Positions 42,994 to 51,443 of a DNA stretch of 64,000 nt are shown in pieces. The translations under genes were made by a program, and so were the position numbers. The stretch is from Sphingobacteriales bacterium. Lineage in GTDB: Bacteria > Bacteroidota > Bacteroidia > Chitinophagales > Chitinophagaceae. The DNA lies in assembly GCA_016219985.1 (NCBI GenBank), contig JACRJO010000013.1, positions 1 to 64,000 on the forward strand, in the 5' to 3' direction. Position 1 is the first letter of the stretch; each line of letters starts with the position of its first letter. Under the pieces are notes generated by a model. It worked only from the letters and a program-made list of their open reading frames with translations, did not search any database and was not told the DNA's origin.

Positions 42994-43163
42994 GTCATGC
43001 TTCGATACGCCTGCTTTTAGCTGCTACTTTGCATAACAGAATCAGTCCGGCCATTAAAAGCAGGCTACTCAGCATGACAGTAACGGTACGACCGCTGTCG
43101 TAATAAACGTAATGATGATGTCATGCTGAGTAGCGGGCCTTAGCCCGCGTACCGAAGCATGAC
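42994..43163. repeat. Two GTCATGCT...AGCATGAC hairpins between convergent genes
   Basis: The first unit spans 42994-43078, the second 43120-43163; both open with GTCATGCT and close with AGCATGAC. The first contains a second inverted pair CTGCTTTTA/TAAAAGCAG; the second has GCGGGC-CTTA-GCCCGC in the centre. The outermost sequences (42994-43010 and 43147-43163) are themselves inverse copies, so the whole block can also fold as one long hairpin. It may serve as a two-way terminator between the beta-lactamase-like gene and feoB. Confidence 0.8.
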
Positions 43164-43167
43164 GCTT

Positions 43168-45285
43168 CTATTTCAATAACTGGTACACCAGCAAACTGAG
43201 CAGGTAGGCCAGCCCCGTCATGTAGCTTAATTGGATCAGGGGCCATTTCCAGCTGCGGGTTTCTCTTTTTACCACGGCCAGCGTACTCATGCACTGCATG
43301 GCAAATACATAAAAGATCAGGAGGGATAAGCCGGTGGCGAGGGAGAACACCCGCTTACCATCGGGCCGTACAGCAGATTTCATTTTTTCCTTTAGTAAAA
43401 GGGAACCGCTGTCATCATCCCCCACACTGTAGAGGGTAGCCATGGTGCCCACGAAAACCTCGCGGGCCGCAAAGGAAGTAACCAGGGCGATCCCGATCTT
43501 CCAGTCATAACCCAGCGGGGCGATAGCCGGCTCCAGGGATTTGCCTATCAACCCGGCATAGGAGTTCTCCAGTTTTTCCGTATGGTATTCTTTATTCAGC
43601 TTGCGGGCATCCGCACCGGGCTGCGTTTTAAGTTGTTCGTATTTGGCTGTGATCCGCTGCATCGTATTCCCCGGGCCAAAGGAGCTCAGCGCCCAGAGCA
43701 CGAGGCTGATGATCATGATGATCCGGCCGGCGTCCATGACGAAGATCCGGGCCTTGCTGATCATGGTGGGAAATACATTTTTCCAGCGGGGCGCCCGGTA
43801 GGTGGGCAGCTCGAGGATAAAGAAACTTTTCTCCTTAATATGGATAAACCATTTGGCCACATAAGAAACGATCAGGGCCATCAGGAGCCCGAGCAGGTAA
43901 AGCCCCATCATCACCAAACCCTGCAGGCTCAAAAAACCGAGCAGGTAGTTTTGGGGAATGACTAATGAAATAAGAATGGTATATACAGGCAGGCGGGCTG
44001 AACAACTCATCAGCGGGGTGATCAAAATGGTCAGCAGCCTTTCTTTCCGGTTCTCAATATTGCGGGCACTCATAATGGCGGGTACCGCACAGGCAAACCC
44101 GCTGATCATGGGCATTACGCTTTTCCCGTTCAGTCCCACTGCTCGCATCAGCCGGTCGGACAGAAAACTGATCCTTGCCATATAGCCGCTGTCTTCCAGC
44201 AGGGTGATCAGTCCGAAAAGGATCATGATCTGGGGCACAAAGACAAGGATCCCGCTGAGGCCGGCGATCACCCCGTTAATTAACAGGTCGGTCCAGCGGG
44301 TTTCTGGCAAAGAACCGGCCAGGGCCTGGCTGATTTTTGAAAAACCGAGATCAATCCAGTCCATCGGGTACTGGGCCAGCCAGAATACACTTTGAAACAG
44401 CAAAAACAAGACCGCCAGCAGGATCAGGTAGCCCCAACGGCGGTGCAGGAGTAAATTGTCCAGCCTTTCGGTAAAAATGGATTTTTGCAGCGGATCGGGT
44501 TCTGATACCGCCTGCTGCATGATCTGCCGGATCCGGCTATAGCGTTGTAATATCTCCTCGGCCTGTGTCCTGGTGGGATTGAACTGGTTGCGGATCTCAA
44601 TATTTTCAATGGTATCCTGCATGCCCGCATCCAGGTCAAAAGTCTCGTGGTTGATCAGATAATGAATCGCTTTATAGTCGCTTAGCCGGGGGAAATGCTG
44701 TTTTACCTCATCAATTGGCGCTTCGGCCAGGGCCCTGTTGTCAATAAAATCCCGGACGGGAGTTTTATAAGCCTGCTGAACCGTCAGGCTGATGGCTTTT
44801 TTTAATTCAATAATTCCCTTGTTCTTCCGGGGATCCACCGCCACCACAGGCACACCCAGTTCTCTTTCGAGGGTGGCCAGGTCTATCTTGATCCCCTTTT
44901 TCCGGGCCAGGTCCATCATGGTCAGTACCACCACAACCGGAACTTTCAGGTCAATGATCTGGGTGCAGAAAAGCAGGTTACGCTTCAGGTTGCTCGCATC
45001 GGCCACCGCCACCACCACATCCGCCTTGATTTCCTTGTCTTCCCCGATCAGGACCTTATAACTCACCCACTCGTCTAATCGTTTGGGGTAAAGGCTGTAA
45101 GAACCAGGCAGGTCGATCACTTCGGCAGCAACGCCCCCGAAAACAGCGGTCCCGGTTTTTTTATCAACCGTTACCCCCGGGAAATTACCCACCTGTTGGT
45201 GCAGCCCGGTCAGGCAATTAAACAGCGAACTTTTTCCGCTGTTTGGATTACCGACCAGGGCAATATGTAAATTGTTTTTTTCCAC
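43168..45285 (-). CDS. feoB: Ferrous iron permease FeoB
   Basis: A 705-residue inner-membrane Fe(II) transporter with an N-terminal G protein. G1 is GNPNSGKSS, followed by NFPGVTVDKKTG, DLPGSYSL and VLTMMDLARKKG; membrane gates include GFACAVPAIMSARNIENR and SFAAREVFVGTMATLY. I set the start at the GTG at 45285, which puts the G1 strand right after the N terminus and lies 30 bases behind a TACTTTTG -7 box (45315-45322). The frame is open to 45372, upstream of that promoter, so the longer protein is unlikely. feoA is elsewhere (38632). Confidence 0.93.
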   Translation of the reverse strand: MEKNNLHIALVGNPNSGKSSLFNCLTGLHQQVGNFPGVTVDKKTGTAVFGGVAAEVIDLPGSYSLYPKRLDEWVSYKVLIGEDKEIKADVVVAVADASNLKRNLLFCTQIIDLKVPVVVVLTMMDLARKKGIKIDLATLERELGVPVVAVDPRKNKGIIELKKAISLTVQQAYKTPVRDFIDNRALAEAPIDEVKQHFPRLSDYKAIHYLINHETFDLDAGMQDTIENIEIRNQFNPTRTQAEEILQRYSRIRQIMQQAVSEPDPLQKSIFTERLDNLLLHRRWGYLILLAVLFLLFQSVFWLAQYPMDWIDLGFSKISQALAGSLPETRWTDLLINGVIAGLSGILVFVPQIMILFGLITLLEDSGYMARISFLSDRLMRAVGLNGKSVMPMISGFACAVPAIMSARNIENRKERLLTILITPLMSCSARLPVYTILISLVIPQNYLLGFLSLQGLVMMGLYLLGLLMALIVSYVAKWFIHIKEKSFFILELPTYRAPRWKNVFPTMISKARIFVMDAGRIIMIISLVLWALSSFGPGNTMQRITAKYEQLKTQPGADARKLNKEYHTEKLENSYAGLIGKSLEPAIAPLGYDWKIGIALVTSFAAREVFVGTMATLYSVGDDDSGSLLLKEKMKSAVRPDGKRVFSLATGLSLLIFYVFAMQCMSTLAVVKRETRSWKWPLIQLSYMTGLAYLLSLLVYQLLK

Positions 45286-45314
45286 GGTAATAAACCTGCC
45301 TCGGGCAAGGAAGG

Positions 45315-45322
45315 CAAAAGTA
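45315..45322 (-). promoter_or_regulatory. -7 box of feoB
   Basis: TACTTTTG on the minus strand fits TAnnTTTG and lies 30 bases before the GTG start. It would leave no room for the ATG at 45372. No clear -33 TTG is found. Confidence 0.45.
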
Positions 45323-45430
45323 GAGCGGTAAACCGAAACAGCCTTACGAAATACGATTTTTAGCGGCTGCAAAAGGGAAAAGATGGGCGGAAACCCGGCA
45401 ATTAACCGGGGGAAAAAGAGAGCGGCTTAA

Positions 45431-45438
45431 TACCTTTG
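45431..45438 (+). promoter_or_regulatory. -7 box of the M28 peptidase gene
   Basis: TACCTTTG, 21 bases before the ATG at 45460. It covers the TTG at 45436 that would otherwise extend the frame, supporting the later ATG. Confidence 0.55.
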
Positions 45439-45459
45439 CAACTTATCAATTATTTTACC

Positions 45460-47112
45460 ATGGGTTCTCCTGTTTCAAGATTAATGATCGGACTGTTGCT
45501 GGCACTGGCCGCCTGCTCTCCTTCCAAGAGGATTAATAAAGATGAAGTACAGACGCTGCAAAACCTGCAGTCGCATATTCAGTACCTCGCCGATGATAAA
45601 CTGGAAGGCCGTCGTACCGGTACGAACGGTGAAAAGCTCGCGATGGAATATATCAGCAGCCAGTTCCGTGCCACGGGCCTGCAGCCCAAAGGAAGCGATG
45701 GGTATTACCAGGCATTTGAAGTAAACGAAGGAAAACAAATTGATCCCTCCACCCAATTCAGTATAAACGGAATCCTCCTGCAGGCCGGAAAGGATTATTT
45801 TCCCCTTGCCTATAGCGCCAACCTGAAAATGGAAGCCCTCCCTTCCATCGCTGTACAGGAAGCGGATATGCCCTGGTTCGTGGACCTCAAAGACGGCCTG
45901 GATGAAAACAAGAATAACCCGCATTTTGACCTGGCGGATTATATTTATACCAATTGCAAAAAAGCAAAGGATAAGGGCGCCACGGCTGTTATTTTATATA
46001 ATACCTCTGCCACGGATGATAAACTGGTTTTTAATGGGAAGGATAAATCAGAAACGCTCACGATCCCGGTATTATATATAAGGAAGGAAGCGGCGGCAAA
46101 ATATTTGAAAGATCCTTCCGCCACCATCAGTATAAAATTCACTGTTTCCCTCAGCGAAAAGAAAAGAACAGGGTATAATGTGGCAGGCTACCAGGACAAT
46201 GGCGCAGCTACCACGGTGGTGCTGGGCGCCCATTTTGATCATCTTGGTTATGGAGAGGACGGGAATTCAAGGAACACATCGAAAGAGCCGGCCATTCACA
46301 ACGGGGCCGATGACAATGCGAGCGGGACAGCTGCCCTGATCGAGCTGGCTAAAAAGCTGAAATCCTCCAAAGCAAAAAAGAATAATTATCTCTTTATCGC
46401 GTTTTCCGGGGAGGAACTGGGATTGTATGGATCCAAATATTTTACCGAACATCCCACGATCGACCTGAAGACCGTGAATTATATGATCAATATGGATATG
46501 GTGGGGCGGATGCCGGACAGCAATCATACCATTACGATTGGCGGCTATGGCACATCGGCATCCTGGTCGTCCGTGATCTCCCCTCTTGTCAGCAACCCCC
46601 TCCGGGTAAAGATTGATTCCAGCGGCACCGGCCCCAGCGATCATACCTCTTTTTACCGGAAAGACATTCCTGTACTCTTTTATTTCACCGGCCTGCATAC
46701 AGACTATCATAAACCCAGCGACGATGCCGATAAGATCAATTATGACGGGATCGTACGGGTGCTCCGTCATGTTACCAATGTTGTCGACAAAATGAATGCG
46801 GAGCAAAAACTTACTTTCCTGAAAACCCGCGAGACCCAGACCACTACCACGGCCCGTTTTAGTGTTTCCATGGGCATCATGCCCGATTATACCTGGTCGG
46901 GTACGGGGGTGCGGGCGGACGGAGTCAGTGAGGGAAAACCTGCGCAAAAAGCCGGGCTCAAAGCCGGGGATATTATCCTGCAGATCGGGGAGTATAAGAT
47001 CACGTCCATGGAATCTTATATGCAAACCCTGGGCAAGTTTAAAAAAGGGGACAAGCCGAAAGTGATTTACAAAAGAGGGAAGGACAACCTGGAGACAACC
47101 GTTGAATTCTAA
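45460..47112 (+). CDS. M28-family metallopeptidase with C-terminal PDZ domain
   Basis: A 550-residue exported aminopeptidase-like enzyme. The lipoprotein signal ends at LLALAACSPS. A PA-like insert lies at about 100-230; zinc ligands are visible in VVLGAHFDHLGYG, NGADDNASGTAALIELA, FSGEELGLYGSKYF and INMDMVGRM, and the last ligand is in LHTDYHKPSDD. A PDZ domain (about 455-550, GKPAQKAGLKAGDIILQIG) closes the protein. It should be attached to a periplasmic or outer-membrane surface and trim peptides. The start is fixed by the promoter and lipobox. Confidence 0.92.
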   Translation: MGSPVSRLMIGLLLALAACSPSKRINKDEVQTLQNLQSHIQYLADDKLEGRRTGTNGEKLAMEYISSQFRATGLQPKGSDGYYQAFEVNEGKQIDPSTQFSINGILLQAGKDYFPLAYSANLKMEALPSIAVQEADMPWFVDLKDGLDENKNNPHFDLADYIYTNCKKAKDKGATAVILYNTSATDDKLVFNGKDKSETLTIPVLYIRKEAAAKYLKDPSATISIKFTVSLSEKKRTGYNVAGYQDNGAATTVVLGAHFDHLGYGEDGNSRNTSKEPAIHNGADDNASGTAALIELAKKLKSSKAKKNNYLFIAFSGEELGLYGSKYFTEHPTIDLKTVNYMINMDMVGRMPDSNHTITIGGYGTSASWSSVISPLVSNPLRVKIDSSGTGPSDHTSFYRKDIPVLFYFTGLHTDYHKPSDDADKINYDGIVRVLRHVTNVVDKMNAEQKLTFLKTRETQTTTTARFSVSMGIMPDYTWSGTGVRADGVSEGKPAQKAGLKAGDIILQIGEYKITSMESYMQTLGKFKKGDKPKVIYKRGKDNLETTVEF

Positions 47113-47139
47113 TTTGTAACTTACGGGAAGGAAAATCGT

Positions 47140-47583
47140 ATGGCTGAACGCAACAAACTGGTACTGGACAACCGGGGGCTCACGGAAGGGTTCTTCGAAG
47201 ATACCCGCCTGCTGGGCATCATGGCGCCCATCAAGGATTACCAGTTTTGCTGGCATCTCAACAATACCATCGGGCTGGATTTCCGCATCAATGATATTGA
47301 GATCAAACTGGTAAAAAAGAAAAGGGATTATTTTTTTACGGTCTACGAATACCGGGTGCCCACCGGTTCGCTTGAACACTATATTTATAATAATCAGTTT
47401 GACGGGGAGTATTTACTGCCGGAATTCAAACACCTCGACTTTCTCTGGCTGATGAAGGGAGACGAAGTGAATGATGATACCATGCAGCAAACGATCCAGG
47501 TCATCCGGAGTATTAACACGGTGCAGTTGGTGGCGGAGCTGCCGACAGAGCAAATAAAGAATAAAGAGAATCTTGTTTTTTAG
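47140..47583 (+). CDS. IPExxxVDY-family protein
   Basis: A 147-residue cytosolic protein of a family confined to Bacteroidota. The name motif appears near residue 88 as LLPEFKHLDFLW, a relaxed IPExxxVDY. The N-terminal part has IMAPIKDYQFCWHLNNTIGLDF and a YFFTVYEY strand. The function is unknown. It is 28 bases behind the M28 gene and may share its transcript. Downstream, 47584-47820 holds no gene but one CCTGCC palindrome at 47627-47647. Confidence 0.75.
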   Translation: MAERNKLVLDNRGLTEGFFEDTRLLGIMAPIKDYQFCWHLNNTIGLDFRINDIEIKLVKKKRDYFFTVYEYRVPTGSLEHYIYNNQFDGEYLLPEFKHLDFLWLMKGDEVNDDTMQQTIQVIRSINTVQLVAELPTEQIKNKENLVF

Positions 47584-47626
47584 ATTTTATGGGAAACAAA
47601 TTCCAAGAAACCAAGATGCCAAGATC

Positions 47627-47647
47627 CCTGCCTTGCCGGCAGGCAGG
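47627..47647. repeat. Solitary CCTGCC...GGCAGG palindrome
   Basis: CCTGCCTTGCCGGCAGGCAGG, one mismatch from the palindromes at 25194, 25324, 53489 and 53517, in an otherwise featureless 237-base gap. Confidence 0.75.
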
Positions 47648-47820
47648 CAAAGAATATTCAAAATTCAAAGGCCAAATAAGTATCAATATTTAAATCTCAA
47701 AGTATTCTCTGAAAAATGCCTGAAACCTGCTGATTTACGGGCTTTGATTGTTCCGGCTAATGAGTTTTTGTGAAGCTACTTCCTTCTAAACCTGTAAACA
47801 TATAAACCCGTCAACCAACC

Positions 47821-48051
47821 ATGTGGACAGAAACCAACAACACCCTTTACCGGAAGTTTCAATTTAAAAACTTCAGCGAAGCCTTTGCCTTTATGACCCG
47901 GGTGGCGATGGAGGCGGAAAAGATGAACCATCACCCTTTGTGGACCAATGTGTGGAACACGGTGGAGATCTGGCTGAGTACGCATGATGCGGGGAATATC
48001 GTTACGGAAAAAGACCGGAAACTGGCTGCCCGGATTGATGCCCTTCTTTAA
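47821..48051 (+). CDS. 4a-hydroxytetrahydrobiopterin dehydratase (PCD/DCoH)
   Basis: A 76-residue pterin-4a-carbinolamine dehydratase, which recycles the pterin cofactor of aromatic amino acid hydroxylases. The catalytic region [25 protein letters not shown] contains the two adjacent His and the later His of the HH...H triad, followed by the helix [12 protein letters not shown]. No phenylalanine hydroxylase is seen in the window. It is nine bases upstream of a small lipoprotein gene. Confidence 0.92.
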   Translation: MWTETNNTLYRKFQFKNFSEAFAFMTRVAMEAEKMNHHPLWTNVWNTVEIWLSTHDAGNIVTEKDRKLAARIDALL

Positions 48052-48060
48052 GCAACTGCA

Positions 48061-48423
48061 ATGAAAAAACAACTGCTTTTCTTTATTACTGTTTCCCTGC
48101 TTTTCTCCTGCAATGATGAAAAGAGTAAGGTTGACGGCGGACCCTGCACGTACCGGGAAACCCGGCACCCGGCAAAACTGATCCGGCTGGAAACGAGAGA
48201 CAGCCTGCGCTATGAAGCCTATTTTGAACTGGAGGCCGGGGTAAGGTCGGCCGGTAAAAAAGATACGGTCTCATACGAAGTCCTGAACTACCGGCCCGTT
48301 ACCGCCGAAGAGGTCCGGAAAGACAGTCTTGCGGAAGGAAGGATCTGCACCTATATAATCCAGGATATTGCGACCGGTCATTGTGATCCCCATATACAGA
48401 TCATCCGTCTTGATAAATATTAA
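48061..48423 (+). CDS. Small lipoprotein of unknown function
   Basis: A 120-residue protein with a lipoprotein signal ending in LLFSCNDE (lipidated Cys near residue 17). The mature part is beta-rich (YRETRHPAKLIRLETRDSLRY, YEVLNYRPVTAEEV) with two remaining cysteines. No recognised domain. It sits between the pterin dehydratase and ctlX in one closely packed run on the plus strand. Confidence 0.75.
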   Translation: MKKQLLFFITVSLLFSCNDEKSKVDGGPCTYRETRHPAKLIRLETRDSLRYEAYFELEAGVRSAGKKDTVSYEVLNYRPVTAEEVRKDSLAEGRICTYIIQDIATGHCDPHIQIIRLDKY

Positions 48424-48431
48424 ATGAACCC

Positions 48432-49349
48432 TTGCCCTCCGCCTCCACGATACTAATGATTCGTCCCGCCGCTTTCGGGTATAATGATGAAACGGCGGCA
48501 AATAATTTCTTTCAGCAGCACCCGGCCATGAGCAGGGAAGCAGTACAGCTACAAGCCCTCGTGGAATTCGATCAGGTGGTGAACCTTTTACGCAGCGAGG
48601 AAGTGGAAGTCCTGGTGATGGAAGACAGCAAGGAACCGCCCAAACCCGACGCGGTATTTCCCAATAACTGGATCAGTACTTCGCCCGATGGGAAAATAAT
48701 ACTCTACCCGATGTATGCGGCCAACCGGCGTACGGAGAAAAGAGATGAAATTTTACAACAGCTTGCCCGGGATTTCGTGGTAACCGATGTGCAGGACTGG
48801 ACTGAGTTTGAAGCCGAGGGCCGTTTCCTCGAAGGTACGGGCAGTATGGTCATTGACCACGACCATGAAATGATCTATGCGGCTATTTCTGAGCGGACCA
48901 ATTTATCCGTGCTCGAAAAGTTTTCCAGCGCCAATGGATTCCAGGCGATTGTTTTTCTCGCCACGGACCTCAACGGGCACCCGGTCTATCATACCAATGT
49001 GCTGATGGGCCTGGGAGAAAAATTCGCCGTGCTCTGCGAAGAGGCCATTGAGGAAGAGTGGGAACTGATCGCGGTAAAACAATTGCTGGAATCAACCGGG
49101 CATACGATCGTACCGATTACCCGGGAACAAATGCTTTGTTTTGCCGGCAATATGCTGGAAGTAAAAAACCGGAGGGGAGAATCCATTCTCGTTATGAGCC
49201 AGGCGGCATTTGATTCCTTGCGGGACGATCAGATACAGGAGCTTGGAAATTATGCGAAACTGTTGCCGGTGGCCGTACCAACGATCGAGCAGGTAGGAGG
49301 CGGAAGTGTACGCTGTATGATGGTGGAAATATTTTTAAAAAAGAAATAG
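48432..49349 (+). CDS. ctlX: Arginine-deiminase-like hydrolase, CtlX type
   Basis: A roughly 305-residue guanidine-modifying (GME) superfamily enzyme, closest to CtlX-type proteins linked to citrulline use. Visible motifs: FPNNWISTSPDGKIILYPM, EGTGSMVIDH, GHPVYHTNVLM with the catalytic His, and a terminal GGGSVRCMMVEI with the nucleophile Cys. The start is uncertain: TTG at 48432 keeps the first strand STILMIRP whole, while the first in-frame ATG (48456) trims eight residues. Its neighbours give no amino-acid degradation context. Confidence 0.88.
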   Translation: MPSASTILMIRPAAFGYNDETAANNFFQQHPAMSREAVQLQALVEFDQVVNLLRSEEVEVLVMEDSKEPPKPDAVFPNNWISTSPDGKIILYPMYAANRRTEKRDEILQQLARDFVVTDVQDWTEFEAEGRFLEGTGSMVIDHDHEMIYAAISERTNLSVLEKFSSANGFQAIVFLATDLNGHPVYHTNVLMGLGEKFAVLCEEAIEEEWELIAVKQLLESTGHTIVPITREQMLCFAGNMLEVKNRRGESILVMSQAAFDSLRDDQIQELGNYAKLLPVAVPTIEQVGGGSVRCMMVEIFLKKK

Positions 49350-49415
49350 ACCCGCCTTTTTCAACGAAAGGTCCGGGAATACTCTGTTTGTATGCCTGCA
49401 TTGATAGTGATGTCC

Positions 49416-50474
49416 TTACGGCTTTACCAAAACCAGTTTTTCGCCTGCCGCTGTTATCCGGCCGATGGGCGAGGTAAAATCAGCGAGCCCGTTTTTTGCG
49501 AATAATGCTATTATTTCATTCTTTGCCTCTTCCGCAACGGCAATCAGTAATCCCCCGTTTGTCTGCGGGTCCGGCAGCAATTTAAAGGCTTCTGCCACCG
49601 GTGTTCCTTTCTCAAATTTTACGTTTTCCCCGTAACTGCTCCAGTTGCGGGTGGTGCCATCCGGAAACACGCCCTGGGCGATATAGTCTTTCACCCCGGG
49701 GATGGCAGGAATCTGGTCATACCAGATCTCGGCGCTCAGGCCACTTCCGCCGGCCAGTTCGATGAGGTGACCGAGTAATCCAAAACCGGTTACATCCGTC
49801 ATGGCATGCACGCCCTTAATTTTTCCCAGCTCCTCCCCTGTTTTGTTCAGGGTGGTCATTTGTTTTACAATAACCCCGAGCAAGTCTTCCTTCAGCAAGC
49901 CTCTTTTTTGCGCGGTGGACAGGATGCCCACGCCCAGCGGCTTGGTCAGGAACAAGAGATCGCCTTCCCTGGCCGTATTGTTTTGTTTTAAATGCTCAAT
50001 AGGAACAATGCCGGTAACCGCCAGTCCAAAGATGGGTTCCGGGGAGTCGATACTGTGACCACCCGCCAGCGGGATACCTGCTTCGGCGCAGATGCTGCGC
50101 CCGCCTTCCACTACTTTTTGGGCTACTTCAGCCGGGATCTTATTAACCGGCCAGCCCAAAACCGCGATCGCCATCAGGGGTTTTCCGCCCATGGCATAGA
50201 TATCGCTGATGGAATTAGCAGCGGCAACCCGGCCGAATTCATAGGGATCATCCACGATGGGCATAAAAAAATCGGTGGTGGAAATGATGGCTGTTCCATT
50301 GCCGAGGTCATAAACGGCGGCATCGTCCCGGCTGTGGTTGCCCACGAGGAGTTTATCGTTATCGGGGAAAGAAACAGATGTTTTTAAAATTTCATCCAGC
50401 ACTTTGGGAGCGATCTTGCAGCCGCAGCCGGCGCCGTGCGAAAATTGAGTCAGCCTGATGGGTTCCTGTGTCAT
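49416..50474 (-). CDS. selD: Selenide, water dikinase
   Basis: A 352-residue AIR-synthase-like enzyme that makes selenophosphate from selenide and ATP. The catalytic loop is HGAGCGCKI with Cys, not selenocysteine, in the active position. [25 protein letters not shown] and ADSISD-like [14 protein letters not shown] are conserved, and [10 protein letters not shown] follows. A TAACTTTG -7 box (50492-50499) lies 17 bases before the ATG. The consumer in this window is mnmH (53017); no selenocysteine insertion genes are seen. Confidence 0.96.
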   Translation of the reverse strand: MTQEPIRLTQFSHGAGCGCKIAPKVLDEILKTSVSFPDNDKLLVGNHSRDDAAVYDLGNGTAIISTTDFFMPIVDDPYEFGRVAAANSISDIYAMGGKPLMAIAVLGWPVNKIPAEVAQKVVEGGRSICAEAGIPLAGGHSIDSPEPIFGLAVTGIVPIEHLKQNNTAREGDLLFLTKPLGVGILSTAQKRGLLKEDLLGVIVKQMTTLNKTGEELGKIKGVHAMTDVTGFGLLGHLIELAGGSGLSAEIWYDQIPAIPGVKDYIAQGVFPDGTTRNWSSYGENVKFEKGTPVAEAFKLLPDPQTNGGLLIAVAEEAKNEIIALFAKNGLADFTSPIGRITAAGEKLVLVKP

Positions 50475-50496
50475 ACTACTACTTGAGCCGGCAAAG

Positions 50497-51382
50497 TTAA
50501 TCTTTCAGGGACTCAAATATCCGGTCGATTGCCGGTTTGCGGATGCTGAAATGATTGGCATTGCCGATCTCTTCCTTGCGGACCCGGAGTCCTGTGTACT
50601 TGCGGCCGGTCACGGTAGTATAAAAACTCCGGGTCGAATACAGGACTTTGTTTAAGAATTCCAGGCCGCCCACATAGATCATTACATCGGCTTTCAGGGC
50701 TTTATTGGATTTGAAATAAGCCGTTTCAATTTTATCCAGTTCGTAATAATTGGCCCAGATGGAAGGGCTGATGGCAAAATGCCGGTCGAAAAGTTTATCG
50801 GTCTTATACCTTTTGAACATTAGTTTTACAGTGATTACTCCCGGTATAATACCGACAGACATTGGCGCCAGCTAATAAAGGCATTTTTAATGTCTCGTCG
50901 GTATTAAATAAGGTATACAGGCAGAATAAGCCCCCGAAAGAATGCCCGATAAAAACCCGGTCCTTTTTATTGGGCAGTTTTTTTTCGATCCGGGGGATCA
51001 GTTCGTGACGCATAAACCCATAAAACAGATCCGCTTTTCCAAAATTGGTTTCCACATTCTTACTGATGTCTGCGGGAATAAAATCCCGGGACCTTTTTTC
51101 GTGCCAGTCCCCGATATGGGAAATCGCAATAATCACGCAGGAGGAAGGAATTACTGCAGCCCAGTATTTGTCTTTTCCAAAAACATAATCCCCGATCCCC
51201 AGCGACCCATCGGTCATGTAAACATGGTGGTATTTTTTTGCAGCGGAAAAACCAGCTGGCTTGCGGATAGTAATGATGAATTTATCTTTTACCTGCGCGG
51301 AATAAACAGTATCGGTTTGTGTGGTTTGCGCGGAGGCAAACAGGCCGGGCAGGAGGATAAGGAACAGGCAGGGGGTCTTCAT
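50497..51382 (-). pseudogene. Exported alpha/beta-hydrolase (esterase) disrupted by a 100-bp insertion
   Basis: The 5' part (51382 to about 50898) encodes a signal peptide (MKTPCLFLILLPGLFASAQ), a Fes/IroE-like esterase and the nucleophile elbow IGHSFGGLFCLYTLFNT. The frame then shifts. The continuing domain (LFDRHFAISPSIWANYYEL to the stop at 50497) reads in another frame. The sequence between them is a 100-base insertion, 50798-50897, bounded by TCGGT at 50798 and 50898. Removing it joins the reading as YTLFNTDKLFDRHF, the normal family sequence. So the gene was intact in a recent ancestor. Confidence 0.85.
50803..50897. mobile_element. Short palindromic insertion with 5-bp target duplication
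   Basis: Ninety-five bases between TCGGT direct repeats (50798-50802, 50898-50902). It contains an inverted pair of about 14 bases (TACCGACAGACATT at 50857-50870 on the plus strand reading ...ACCGACAGACATT, with AATGTCTCGTCGGTA at 50889-50903) around a GGCGCC core. It encodes nothing. It has the character of a very small MITE-like element. Confidence 0.6.
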
Positions 51383-51443
51383 CCTGTTAATTTAATAATT
51401 TCTGTGAAGAATGCCGTTGGCCTGCGGGGTTAAGGAATTTTCG

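Noticed and set aside
45286..45372. 29-residue N-terminal extension of FeoB
   Set aside because: The ATG at 45372 lies upstream of the TACTTTTG box, and the extra residues precede the normal start of the G domain.
46267..47379. 370-codon minus-strand frame opposite the M28 peptidase
   Set aside because: It overlaps a gene with clear zinc ligands and PDZ domain; no domain or start signal is recognisable in the antisense frame.
47573..47773. 66-codon frame after the IPExxxVDY gene
   Set aside because: It runs through the CCTGCC palindrome and AT-rich spacer and starts inside the preceding gene.
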